A stretch of DNA of 64,000 bases from Parapristionchus giblindavisi (lineage: Eukaryota; Nematoda; Chromadorea; Rhabditida; Diplogasteridae), in NCBI GenBank assembly GCA_943737045.1, contig CALSFV010000205.1:2000001-2064000 (forward strand). The letters run 5' to 3'. The notes below the pieces were generated by a model. That model saw nothing but the letters and a program-made list of their open reading frames with translations. It was not told the origin of the DNA and searched no databases. Numbering within the stretch: the first letter of the stretch is position 1; every line of letters starts with the position of its first letter. Made by a program: the position numbers and the translations under genes. Of the stretch, positions 24,049-35,763 are shown one piece after another.

Positions 24049-24756
24049 TCTGGTATTTCCAAACTAGTAGTTTACTTACGTTTCGTCACAAACTAGCAGT
24101 TTGCTGTTAGTTTACTAGAAGCAGGGATGGGATTTTACGTTTACGGATTTTACGGATTTTACGGATTTTACGGTATTGGCCGTAAAATATTTATTTTACG
24201 GATTCCGTAAAATTCAAATCCGTAAAATCCGTAAAATATTTTAATGAAGTACATGCCTAAAATATTAGAAAATAGGACAAAAATGAATTTTTTGCTCGAA
24301 AAACTTACACAACAGTTGTCAGAGTAGTGTAAATGTGTTCTGATTATGTTAAGTCGACTCATGAAATTTTCGTTATTCCCCTTAAGCGCAATAAGAACAC
24401 CCAGTGATATGGTTTCGACTAATTATTAGTAGCGCAGGTCTACTTTTTTCATTTCTTTTGGCGTTATTGTATAACTTTTGTTGATAAAAACTGTTACGAT
24501 AAAGAAATATGTAACTACATACATATTTTAAAGATTTTACGGATTTTACGGAATTTTACGGATTTTGAAACCGTAAATTTTACGTTTTTACGGATCCGTA
24601 AAATTTTCATTTTACGCCCATCCCTGACTAGAAGTGAAAAAAACATGCATTACAGAATATACACCACTTGTAGTAAACTTACGTTTAACTAGCCGTAGAC
24701 TTGCGAGACTACGGCTAGTGGGAAATATAAGTAAACTACTACTTTGAAAATACCAG
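24049..24756. mobile_element. TIR element with CTGGTATTT ends, split by a hAT-like element
   Basis: CTGGTATTTCC at the left and AAATACCAG at the right are inverted, with AGTAGTTTACTT-type words next to both. A relative with the same ends is at 40866-41096. The right terminus supplies the CCAG that the neighbouring 742-bp element used as its target. Confidence 0.65.
24122..24626. mobile_element. hAT-like non-autonomous element, 505 bp
   Basis: Termini CAGGGATGGG and CCCATCCCTG are flanked by a perfect 8-bp duplication ACTAGAAG (24114-24121, 24627-24634). The subterminal DNA repeats ATTTTACGG or its complement many times on both sides, as expected of transposase binding sites. No transposase is encoded. 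Confidence 0.92.
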
Positions 24757-25498
24757 TGGTGTGTTCAATCTGTCAAAAAAGATGCGAAGAAAGTTGCGAA
24801 CAAAGTTCGCAACTTTGTTCGCATCTTTTTCTCTAAATCTCTCAAAATACACGCTCTCTAATTCTCTCTAACAAAAGTTGCGTCGAAAGTTGCGAAGAAA
24901 AGATGCGACTAAAGTTGCGAACTTTGTTGCGAGGTCGGTTAGAGCAGACGAGAGAGTGTGCATTTGAAGAGGAGCAGAAAAAGTAAACCGAGCTTTACAT
25001 AAAGTTGCGACGAAACTTGAATTTACAAAAGTGATAGTGTGATAGTGAAATTGTTATTGCTCAACTCCTTATGAGTGTGTGTTCAATATGTTATGAATTT
25101 TTTGAAAAGAAAACTCTTATTATTTATACAAAAACTGCAAAAGAAGTCGTGTGCGCGCTCACGGATTTTCGTTTGAACTCTAGGTAGAAGGGGCGGGGCG
25201 ACTATCACCAAACCCGTCTGGGGTTTGCCGAAGTCTTTAATACAAGTATATAAGGCCCTTACCCACCAAAGGGGTAGGAGAGCCTTCTGATGTAAGTTCA
25301 GAGGAGAGGTGCGCCTAACCCGTCTGAGGTTCGCCGTAGGCATTCTTACAAGTATGTAAACCCCTTGTCTGTGTGAGGGGTAGGAGAGCTTTCGGACCAA
25401 AGTTGCGAGGAAAGTTCGCATCTTTCTGCTGAACTCTCGCTAGAAAGTTGCGAACTTTCTTCTGAACTTTCGATCGAAAGTGACAGATTGGACGGACC
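24757..25498. mobile_element. 742-bp element with 4-bp CCAG target duplication
   Basis: Same orientation and nearly the same sequence as 5739-6479, flanked by CCAG (24753-24756, 25499-25502). It ends less than 200 bp before the start codon of the intact RING gene at 25691, so it lies in the likely promoter or outron. Confidence 0.9.
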
Positions 25499-25690
25499 CC
25501 AGAACGTATTCTTGAGAGCGTGCTTTGTCTGTTGTAATATTAATTCATTATATCTCGAGTTCTCCAATATATCATACATAAATTGTTCTTATTTTCTTAT
25601 TAATTTTCCGCTCTTTTCGTATCTCATTTCGTGAGTATTCTTCGATAAAATGAAAAATATCTAATTACTGTATATTTCTTTAGCCGTATC

Positions 25691-28385
25691 ATGGAATTTG
25701 TTAAGCGTGATGAATACTCGGTGGACCGAAACGGATATTTCTATCAAATTTCAAACGGTACGAGGAAACTATTGCTATTGTGATTATTGTAATAAGTAAT
25801 ATAGATGAGTTTGTTCATCATTCGTCAAATATCGCTGACAAATTCATCACATGGATCAGACGGTTAGCTATCTTTTTTGATATTTCAGATAGCAATAAAG
25901 TTATTTTCTAATGAAAAAGCAATCATTGAAAAATGAAAATTCAAAGAAAATAAAAGCCAATTAACTCATATACTTGTCCCGTAGTACTAATATTTAAATT
26001 TTAGAACATTGCGTGCAGAAAAAGAATCAGATTGTAGCAATTCCGACGAAATCGGAATCGTTGATAATGTTTACTTCTTCCAAAAAGTTTGTTTTACTGA
26101 CATCTGCTTTCGCATTTCTAATTGATTAATCTACAGTCCGGTATAATAAAAAAAGCTGAACTTTTAAACGAAAGGATCGTGATCACGGACTCTTCACAAG
26201 TAAATATAGAACTTGTTAGTACTTACCTATAGCAATGTTTTCTTCGATGCTGTAATAAATACATTTTACAGATTGGGAAAAATAGATTAATTTTGAAAGC
26301 TAATTGTTCGAAATATTTTATTGAAAGAGTTGAGCATCCGAATGTATCATTTGCTTTTTCGCTCAATGAAGATTATCGATCGAATATAGGAATGGAGTTT
26401 ATTTCCATTAATGATCTAAAGAAATTTGATTCAATTCATGTATATCAGTGAGTCATATTTAATGTGTTTCATAAAAGAAATTCGAAGTAAGATAAGTATT
26501 TCAAGAAACGTTTTAATTGGTATAATAAATGATCACGGTGCAGCTTCCATACGTCGCTATCAATCTAAGTCAGATTTGTATATGGAGAGGAAGGGATTAC
26601 CAAGGGTGCGGCTTAACCGCATTGCTATTTATATTAGATTGTCTACAGATGTATGCAAGATCAGTGTTATTCAATCATTGGATCTTTTATATGTCCTACG
26701 ATAAGCAACTTGTATCAGTGAATATAAATGATCTATCGTACGAAATTGTGGAAACAAAGTAAGTAGAAGTTGTTATAATTATATGAAATTAAATGCTATC
26801 ACTATAGAATTTCAAAAGTTTTTCATACACGACGCCAATTAGTAATGTTCGTATAGTTTTAATTCCATAATATTCAGTTTCCAAGATTACCCGATTATTG
26901 TTGGAATTGACACGAATGGCGTTTTGAATGTACAGACACACAGCTCGAAAACTAGGTTTGGCATAACCATATATTCTACTGACATTTATTCCACTCGCCT
27001 ACCTGAGAAATATATTGTGAGTCAATCGCATTTTTCTTGACATTGCTCTATGTCACTTTATCAATTATGCATCCTTAAAGATAAAACCCGATGTTATAAA
27101 TAAAAGCGAAAGATCTCTGTATTCCGAGCTTGAGGACTTCCAATCCTGTGAAATATGTACAGAAAAGTTTGGTTAGTTTTTCTTCCATTTAACTCAAATT
27201 AACTTTGCTCAACTACTTGCTTGTCATCGATTATTTTTTAAAGATTCACATATCCGAGTTCCTCATACTCTTCATTGTGGTCATACATTCTGCAAAAAAT
27301 GCATTGAAGCAATCAAAAAAGATGATTGGTATGTTCCATAAATCAAATTCTCAATTTCAATAATATGGATTACAGCTACTCTTGCCCAAATTGCAGAAGA
27401 ATAAATAAATTTGTTGACGGTCAATTTTTCGCGATCAACCGACATGTGCTCAGTGAGTTTTAAACTTTAAAAAATTAAACATGTGAAAAAAAGTATGTTT
27501 ACAGAACTTGCTGAATTGAAGAGAAATACCAATGGATCCTTCTCCGAATGCTTTCATTGTAAGGAGGTAGGCAACTTATATATGACTCACAAAGAAGTAT
27601 TGACAATCAATACTTCTTTTTCTTACTAAAAATCTAGCTATTCAATCGAGATTTTGAAATTTTCAGAATGTTCCAACTTCTCAAATAAGAATTTGTACTG
27701 AGCTCAATTGTACAGAGGTAAGAAATTGTAATATTCACTTTTTTGACAGTTAGACTGAGGAATATTATTTTAGTACCATAAACCTATTTGTGGCAGTTGT
27801 TCTTATGAAGAACCTCATCTTGGCCATTCAACTGTTAAATATAATCAAAAGGTACAACTTTATTTTTTAACACATTTTTTAAAAATGTATGAAAATTGTA
27901 TTTGCTCAGCTCCGTACTAAATCGCGAGAATATGTTAGAATGAAGAAAGAAGAAATAGAATCGAAAAAGAATGAAATAATATCGAAGTGTGAATTATTTA
28001 TTGATTTACAGAAGGATCTTATAAATGTAATTTATTAATTAAAACAAGTTACATAACAATCATGCGAGGTTCAGAAAATGTCGCATGTGCAACTTCGTGA
28101 GCAGCTTTTCAATGCTGCAGATTCTATATTCACACTGGAAGTATGTATCAACATGTTTATTTTAAACATAAATAACATTATTTAGGAAGCGAATGAACTA
28201 AAATCGACAGTCGATGAATTTAGTGATACATTCATTCAATCTGCTAATGTTATCATGGATTCCATAGACACTGCTATCAGATTGACTAGAGTGAGTTTAT
28301 TTTATTTTTACTGATAAGTGCAAGTTCATTTAAAAATGAATATGTATTATTATATTTTTTTCAGGAACAACTATCCACATTCTAA
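25691..28385 (+). CDS. TRIM-like RING protein, 17 exons, 478 aa, intact
   Basis: Predicted E3 ubiquitin ligase. Exons (phases agree throughout): 25691-25757, 25805-25862, 26005-26086, 26137-26199, 26272-26447, 26660-26758, 26878-27016, 27081-27171, 27244-27328, 27376-27452, 27505-27566, 27667-27717, 27774-27851, 27910-28026, 28075-28140, 28186-28290, 28365-28385. Residues 1-228 form a domain I do not recognise. The RING ligands are C251, C254, C270, H272, C275, C278, C290 and C293. A B-box-like site follows: C328, C331, C343, C348, C356, C359, H365, H368. A Lys/Glu-rich helical segment (about 377-440) and a tail ending EQLSTF complete it. The RING is internal, whereas canonical TRIM proteins start with it. 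A TTCTTTAG acceptor 7 nt before the ATG suggests trans-splicing. Exon 6 uses an AAG acceptor; the upstream CTACAG would break the conserved frame. Confidence 0.85.
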
Positions 28386-28719
28386 TATCCAATTTTTCAC
28401 AATTATGTCTTATTATATTACTATAATACATTCATAATTGTTCGTTATACTCTGATCTTGTTCTCTCTTTTCTCATATATCTGAACCGTTTAAATAAAGG
28501 GCAAGCTGTGTTATTTTTCATTACTTAATAACGCCAACGGTGTATTATTTAGATAATACGATATGTATGGTAATCATCATTCACATAACATTACACAACA
28601 TGAAATCTGAAGACGGTTGGTCTCATCATGTTATAATAAAGAAATACGTAGTAGGCCTTGTGGGCTAGCGGTGGGACACAAGACATGTCAACTTCAAACT
28701 GACTCCACCCATATACTTA
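28386..28719. other. 3' flank of the RING gene
   Basis: AT-rich sequence similar to the 3' flank of the palindrome copies (for example ATTGTTCGTTATACTCTGATC compared with 19160), then unique DNA up to the next foldback. No gene seen. Confidence 0.5.
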
Positions 28720-28929
28720 CAAGGGAATGGTCAACCATCCCCGTGGAGTTATGACTAGTGACATATACCATTCGAACCGCCATGTGATTCTGATAATGCA
28801 TCTTTAATGACTAGACTCAAACGTTTATAATCTTCGAGAAAATCGATATTGAAATTCGGCCAAAATCGTGTGGTTTCCTACACAACGCATGCGGATGGGT
28901 TGGTGAACTCTACTATCTTCTTTCGAAAC

Positions 28930-29015
28930 ATCGACGCGTGTAGTGTATTGGATAAGATGCCTGCGTTTACTTTTGACTGCCAAGGGTTCGACCCCCTTGT
29001 CGCGCTTTTCTTTTG
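28930..29015 (+). other. tRNA-like sequence in the left foldback arm
   Basis: GTAGTGTATTGGATAAGA (box A form) and AGGGTTCGACCCCCT (a strong T-arm and box B) occur at tRNA spacing. A cloverleaf with a clean anticodon stem could not be drawn. The other arm holds the complement at about 29500-29570. Confidence 0.5.
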
Positions 29016-29494
29016 CTGGTTTTGTTGCTGTAAAAAGTTTGAAATGTTTTGCTGTGATTATAGAAAAAAGAACACACTCAACAAGTTTGAACAACAAAAT
29101 GAGTGAAGTAAGGAAAATACAGTTTTCACATGTTTTGGCACATAATGAATGAACAGGAAGAACAATGACATCAAGGCTTTGAAAGACAGAGAAGAAAGAA
29201 GAAACAGAGAAGCAAGAAGAAATGGAAGCACTTACCGTACTCGCATGATCTTTGATCTTTGAACTCTCATTGCTGTTTTCAGGTCATTCATTGCATGACC
29301 TCGACCTCGGGCGAGGGAGAGGGAGAAGGAGATGCAAAAATAATGCCATAAACAAAAAGATCAAAGTTCAATTTTCCTCGAGGAGTGTTTTTCCATCAAG
29401 AAAACTTGCTGAATGTGTTCTTTCTCTAGCTTTCATAATCACAGCAAAACATTTCAAACTTTCTACAGCAACAAAATCAGCAAAAGAAAAGTGC

Positions 29495-29575
29495 GGCAAG
29501 GGGGGTCGAACCCTTGACAGTCAAAACTAAACGCAGGAATCTTATCCAATACACTACACGAGTCGATGTTTCGAA
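29495..29575 (-). other. tRNA-like sequence in the right foldback arm
   Basis: Complement of the left-arm copy with a few substitutions; the T-arm GGGTTCGACCCCCC is retained. Being in an inverted arm, it cannot be counted as independent evidence for a tRNA gene. Confidence 0.5.
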
Positions 29576-29780
29576 AGAAGATAGTAGAGTTCACCAACCC
29601 ATCCGCATGCGTTGTGTAGGAAACCACACGATTTTGGCCGAATTTCAATATCGATTTTCTCGAAGATTATAAACGTTTGAGTCTAGTCATTAAAGATGCA
29701 TTATCAGAATCACATGGCGGTTCGAATGGTATATGTCACTAGTCATAACTCCACGGGGATGGTTGACCATTCCCTTGTTA

Positions 29781-30485
29781 GCCGGTAAATAGTTCTTTAA
29801 ACAAGACAACTTCAAGTATTCCACATATGTAATAATGAACAAGTGATGTACAAGTTCCATACGGTCATTGCATACAGTGTTAAATTGTTCTTCACAGCAC
29901 CTTCTGTTCAATACATACCAATATAATACATACAATAATACGAGTACCCCTTATTCCTCTTCATTTCCTAAACAAAAATATGCTTTTATGACGGTTTTGT
30001 TCAACTTTGTTTATATTTCAATAATCTTTGAATAGTTTCATTGCTAAGATAACCTTATTTCTATTAACAAATCAAATCGATTATGCTTAAAAGGACAGTA
30101 ACCTTTGTCAATACGTTTAACGCGTGGAAACTTTCATGTTAGAGATCACGGGAACACTACGGGAGTGTTTTTAACTTAGATTTCGTTCATATTAATATAT
30201 AGGCACTATACCCTACGGTACCTACGGTACCCTTGAGTGTTCATATTCACCTTCCCCACATTGATTGATTGCCTCACATGCATTCTGCTTCTTCGGTTTC
30301 TCCTCAAGATGGGAGAGCTCTGGACTGAAACGGAGAGAAATAATCGAGTGCTTTTATGGAATGGAGTGATATGGAAGTGAAGAATAGAATGAGAGAGTTT
30401 GGGAAAAGAGGAGAAATAGCTCTTATTTCATCATTCTATCAATCATTAGGGTTGCCGGTGCGGAAGCGAATTTGAAGAATTCGCA
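29781..30485. other. Unassigned intergenic sequence
   Basis: Nothing I recognise apart from a short direct repeat CCTACGGTA near 30220 and GA-rich DNA at 30310-30420. No coding support. Confidence 0.4.
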
Positions 30486-30493
30486 CTGCCTAC

Positions 30494-30778
30494 TAGAGAT
30501 CCGCATTCGTGCAATTGCACGACCGGTCGATCAATGTTCGACGTTAAAATGATGAAAAGTCATTCTGCGCGATTTTGACTTTTAATTTCGTGCAAAGTCG
30601 CGCAGTGGCTATAAGAAAAAATTCACCGCTCGAAGAGAGAAAATGAATGAGAATGAGTCGACTTCTCAAATTTTCATGCAATTCTTTTTAATTGGCAAAT
30701 TAAAATCGTGCGCACGATTTCTCATGCATCTATTAGTGAGAAATCATTTTTGCGCGACTGCACAAATGCGGATCTCTA
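30494..30778. mobile_element. hAT-like non-autonomous element, 285 bp
   Basis: Termini TAGAGATCCGCATT and AATGCGGATCTCTA are flanked by an exact 8-bp duplication CTGCCTAC (30486-30493, 30779-30786). Both the TAGAG-type ends and the 8-bp target are hAT characters. No transposase; the open frames crossing it are chance. Confidence 0.92.
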
Positions 30779-31091
30779 CTGCCTACCCATCTCTTGCCCA
30801 CTCTTCCATTTGCATTCGAGAAATCATGATTATCATCAAATCATACCAAATCAAGACAATCATGATGCGGTTGACGCAAATTCACCACCACAACCGAGAT
30901 GAGGGTCGATTACTACGCGAAATGATAAAGAGTAGGGGAGTGGCCAGAATTCGAAGAATGCATTCTTCCTTTACATATCATTATGTTCTTTACAAATACA
31001 AGAGAGTCATTTTTCGTTGTGAGAGTCAGCACACCATGATGTGTCCTTTCCCCAGGCTGTTTTAACCTACCATATTTTACGAAGGTTACGC

Positions 31092-31562
31092 TCCCTAATG
31101 CTGTGTTCAGAACTTGGAAAATGCAAGAAAATGCGGAAAATGCTGTTCAAAAGTTCAGGTGGAAAATGCTCGAAAATGCTCATTTTTGGATCGAAAAAGA
31201 TGGTTTTATACACTTTAAAAGCGTTGAACCACGATGTTTCATGGAAAACAGCAAACTTAGGTCATTTATAAAGTATGCTGCTGAAATAAATATCGTATGA
31301 TCCTTTTTTGAGCACTTTAAGCCGAAAATCAACGAAAATGCTGCGAAAAATCAACCTAGCGAGTCCATATTTAAAATTATCACTTATCATCAATAAAATG
31401 CGTCCATAACACTGTTTGCGACCAATAAACGTTGATATTAAACAAAAAAACCATTAAAATTTGCTTAAAATCCTCGAAAATGAGCATTTTCAGAGCATTT
31501 TCCGGCTGAACTTCTGAACAGCATTTTCGTGCATTTTCCAAGTTCTGAACACTGCATTATCC
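31092..31562. mobile_element. TIR element with GTGTTCAGAACTTGG ends
   Basis: TAATGCTGTGTTCAGAACTT at the left pairs with its near-complement AAGTTCTGAACACTGCATTA at the right. Subterminal GAAAATGC words are repeated in opposite orientation on the two sides. The target duplication is unclear because the match extends to the last recognisable base. No transposase. Confidence 0.7.
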
Positions 31563-31718
31563 ACACATGACTTTGATATCTGACCTGCGTAGATCCATAG
31601 TGTTTTATGACAGAAAGAATTTATGAAAATCAGCACAACACCATCAATTGTCCCTTTTTATTATGTATTTGTTATTAAATCTTTAGTTTTCAATAAGTAC
31701 ATATAACTCTGACAAGGG

Positions 31719-32100
31719 AATGCCCTGAGACCACACTCACCGAACAGGTCCAAAATTTAACTGGAGGTACACTTCATATATATATATATATATATACAGT
31801 AGCGCCGGAAAGTCAAAATACACTTTTTATTTCTGGTGTAATTTTGGCGTCAGTTGATATATCAAACTGAAACTTGCACATGATGTATCCACAGTATGTA
31901 CGTATTCGATCCTCTTATAAGGTCTCACGGGCCTTTCTGGTTATTGCATAGTGATGACGCAACCGAACAACACTTTTTCGAAAATTCATTATTCTTTCAG
32001 GGATTTTTTTCGTACTTGTCAAACTTCGTGAGCGTTGAGAGAACTACAAGGCCTATCCAGAAAAAAAATTTCAGGTTGCTGCGAATTCAATGCAAAAAAT
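31719..32100. mobile_element. Transposon-end debris with TA microsatellite
   Basis: CAAGGGAATGCCCTGAG (31719) is a lone left end of the foldback family at 57881. An (AT) tract follows at about 31776-31795, then TACAGTAGCGCCGGAAAGTC, a lone Tc1-type end. The right part runs into intron 2 of the RING 5' fragment. No coding sequence. Confidence 0.5.
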
Positions 32101-32126
32101 TCAACAAATTCCAGAAATAAAAGTAC

Positions 32127-32301
32127 CCTTTCATCCATGTTAAACGATAGGGATAATATTCAGAAAAATGAAGAAACTCATCTAAATCAATTAACTCATT
32201 CAATGCAATATGTAAATTGCTATCTGGCATATACCGTCAGATATTTGATAGAAAGACCCTGGTTCACATATCGAATATTCCTCACGCTTTACGAATTCCA
32301 T
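32127..32301 (-). pseudogene. 5' fragment of a RING family gene (exons 1-2)
   Basis: Exon 1 begins at ATG 32301 (MEFVKREEYSICEPGSFYQIS) and exon 2 reads DEFLHFSEYYPYRLTWMKG, ending at 32127 with a donor. Later exons are missing; transposon debris follows. The acceptor GATTTCAG 7 nt before the ATG and upstream DNA homologous to that of the gene at 57660 are kept, so promoter and exon 1 survived while the body was lost. Confidence 0.75.
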
Positions 32302-32355
32302 AATTCCACTGAAATCAATAAAGAAAACTATATGAAAAAAAGAAAATTGTATCTA

Positions 32356-33916
32356 CAGTACCGTGCAAAAGTCTATCCACTTTTGCTTTTTTCGCCATAA
32401 CTTTTTTCAAACTCAAACGATCATGTCCAGCTTTTCAGGGATTATTTTGAGAGTGTTTTCACGTATTTTACACAAATCAGCCAGGGTGAACTCTTATTGT
32501 GAAATTTATTTCGATTTTATCAAAAGTCACAAAAGTGAGATTTTCGTTTTCTTCGATTTCTTATGAGTTTTTCACCCATTTCGCTACCAATGTGTGTTAT
32601 ATCAGTTTAAAACTATGACACGGTATTTTGGAGTAAGAATCTATCGATAACCGATGAGAATCCATTCGTCGTGGACGTCAGATGAGGCTGTCCGCAGACA
32701 CACTCTCACAGCTGATCCGGGAGTCTGTTTCGACTATCCACAAGATCATCAAAACTCCAATCTATGTTCAAACAATGAAGAAGACTAATGAACTACCGCG
32801 CAAAACGATTTTGACATCTGATCGACAGATTACTCGCATCTCGAAGGAGAACCTGAGGCTAACGGCAATAGATATCAAGCGAGAACTGGCAAAATTTCAC
32901 CAAATTGTTGCACCTAAAACTTCTAAACTTGGTTAAAAAGATGTTTACGGGAATTAAATGGGTCTCTAGGATATTATTGTTGTCCTCCTTACTCATAATT
33001 CCAGTCATATAGACCAGGGGGGCAACCCCATCTACAGAGAAATAACTCCACAACATCAACGATCCTCCTCCATGCTTCTCGGTTGCCAGTTGGTACTTCA
33101 AATCGAATCTAGTGCCAACCTGACGACTAACATTGGTTATTCCTTCCGTACCAACCATCATAAACTTGATTTCGTCATAGAATTCGATCTACCGATAGTG
33201 TTAGGGGGTCCAAAGAATGTGCTTTGCGAATCGTTTCGGGGATCAGCGGTCTCTAAATATGCCGACTTCCGAATAGTTCAGACGCACGAAGACGATATTG
33301 CACGATGTACACGGACACCTCAAACATCATTTCAGTCAAGTTTAAAAGCTTTAAGTACCCCAAGTAGGTGAAATTCCGCCAGTTCTCACTTGAAGTTCAT
33401 TTCCGTGAGCATTGTTTTCTCCTTAGTGATGCGGGAAATCGGACGATCAAATGTCATAATCGTTTTGCGAGGTAGTTCATTAGTCTTCTTCATTGTTTGA
33501 ACATAGATTGGAGTTTTGATGATCTTGTGGATAGTCGAAACAGACTCCCGGGTCAGCTGTGAGAGTGTGTCTGCGGACAGCCTCATCTGACGTCCACGAT
33601 GAATGGATTCTCATCGGTTATCGATAGATTCTTACTCCCAAAATACCGTATCATAGTTTTAAAATGATATAACACACATTGGTAGCGAAATGGGTGAAAA
33701 ACTCACAAGAAATCGAAGAAAACGAAAATCTCACTTTTGTGACTTTTGATAAAATCGAAATAAATTTCAACGTAAGAGTTCTCGCTGGCTAATTTGTTGT
33801 GTAAAATACGTGAAAACACTCTCAAAATATTCCCTGAAAAGCTCGACATGATCGGTTGAGTTTGAAAAAAGTTATGACGAAAAAAGCAAAAGTGGATAGA
33901 CTTTTGCACGGTACTG
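32356..33916 (-). mobile_element. Tc1-like element, 1561 bp, long inverted repeats
   Basis: CAGTACCGTGCAAAAGTCTA ends flanked by TA (32354-32355, 33917-33918). The inverted repeats are about 500-600 bp, unusually long, so the transposase start is represented in both arms. It inserted in the upstream region of the RING fragment: the homologous site near 42330 reads GTATCTACATTAAT uninterrupted. Confidence 0.9.
32990..33620 (-). pseudogene. Tc1-like transposase remnant
   Basis: The minus strand gives an N-terminal helix-turn-helix part (SADTLSQLTRESVSTIHKII, ELPRKTIMTFDR), then after frame changes EIKFMMVGTEG and KHGGGSLMLWSYFS, matching Tc1 landmarks (DESKFxLxGxDG; KHGGGSxMVWGxFS). The first catalytic Asp region is recognisable but not in one frame with the rest, and the C-terminal third is absent. 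A mirror copy of the N-terminal part lies at 32682-32936 on the plus strand. Confidence 0.75.
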
Positions 33917-34073
33917 TACATTAATTGTATCTAATTGCATTCTGGTCATCCCAGCTTTAGTTAAATATTGATTAATTAGATATTGAATTTTGGACAATAT
34001 ATTTGCATCAATTAACTGGAATTGTATCACATAAAACGATAAAGAAAGGATGAAGAACTTGAGAAATTGTTAA

Positions 34074-34186
34074 AGGGAGCGTTACCTCACTCAATGGTCT
34101 CTTCATTGAGTGCACTATTTTTCTGTTCTCTAACAACGAGAGAGCATTGCGTGTCGAAGATGCCATTGAGAGAGGTTACGCTCCCT
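34074..34186. mobile_element. 113-bp TTAA-target palindromic MITE (family B)
   Basis: TTAA at 34070-34073 and 34187-34190; stem of AGGGAGCGTTACCTCACTCA and complement with a few mismatches. It sits upstream of the RING fragment at the position homologous to where a different element (57881-58298) entered the promoter of the gene at 57660. Confidence 0.9.
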
Positions 34187-34599
34187 TTAAAATGGATAAA
34201 GAAGGAATGAATGTGACGTAGCGGCCGAAACACCATGGGGCACATTATTAGCTAACTTAGTTTTAAAAAAATTTACATGTAAAGTGCATGTATACTTATA
34301 CATCTATTAATCATACTAATATAAATCATTGATGATGAATGAACGTTTGGCGGTCTGCCAGAGGGCTACAATAGATACTTTGCTCATTAGCTCATTACAT
34401 GTTCGCTCATTATGTTGGTCATTGAGATATATTTTTGACCTCTCCTGTCTGACCCATCAAATTCTTCGTTGTTCATTATGCTATTCTGCATGTTAAATCA
34501 CGACCAAAATTAGTGTTTATTTGAATTGCAAAATAGCCTGGGCCAGAAAACAGAGAAGTTCCGAATATTCTTTACAGAATTGGAGAGGAGCTAGCGAAA

Positions 34600-35040
<441 letters not shown>

Positions 35041-35763
35041 TTTCATAGCCTCACATTCACGCATTTTAGAAGTGTTCCGAAAATCTCGAATATGAGGGAA
35101 TAACTTTGAACGCCGCCGCCGTCCGCCGCCGCGTCTCCGTCGTTACTGACAATTGTGAGGAGGTTACGGCGTAGGCACGTTAGGCAAATGTAACGATACA
35201 TAAGATGTAGCTTCGTTATGAGAGACTGTCTGCCTGAGGGAAAAATATGAGGTGACATATCAAAAATATAATTTTTTTGCACTGCCAGGCGACCTCAGCT
35301 ACCCATATGAGAAAGTTTGATGTTGTGTCTGAAGGTTGCTGTAGGAAAAAATGTTCGGTATAAATACACACCTTGAAATAAATATTTCGTTATATTTCGA
35401 ATTACTTTTATCAAAAGTAATAAATATAACTTACTGATATACATGAAATAAAGAAAATTGTAATATATTTTCAAAAGAAAGACTCAATTCAGCAGAAAAA
35501 ATCTACCTGAGAATAGACCGATTTTTTTTCGATCATACCAATGAAGAAAGTAATAACGATTAAATTTGGGGGGGGGCAGACTTTTGTACGGTACTGTATT
35601 TATGGAAATGCTTGTCAGCATGAAACAATATAGATGAACATCTAGCACCAATGAGCTTCACATGCATCGTTGATACGAAAGGAAGATTTAAGAGGAAACA
35701 TGAAAAATATTAGAGTAAAGACGTTGTATTTGTTTATTTATTGTTTATTTATTTATTTATGTA

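Larger units (their letters stand above)
28720..29777. mobile_element. CAAGGGAATG foldback element with TTA target duplication
   Basis: CAAGGGAATGG and CCATTCCCTTG ends are flanked by TTA (28717-28719, 29778-29780), a target typical of PIF/Harbinger elements. Arms of about 300-400 bp pair well, and each carries a tRNA-like segment. The centre (29100-29400) is unpaired, with no transposase. Confidence 0.88.

Noticed and set aside
28930..29015. Functional tRNA gene
   Set aside because: Boxes A and B are good but the acceptor and anticodon stems do not pair convincingly, and the sequence is part of a mobile foldback.
30643..31065. 140-codon plus-strand frame
   Set aside because: It starts inside the hAT-like element and runs out of it; no domain, and composition matches non-coding DNA.
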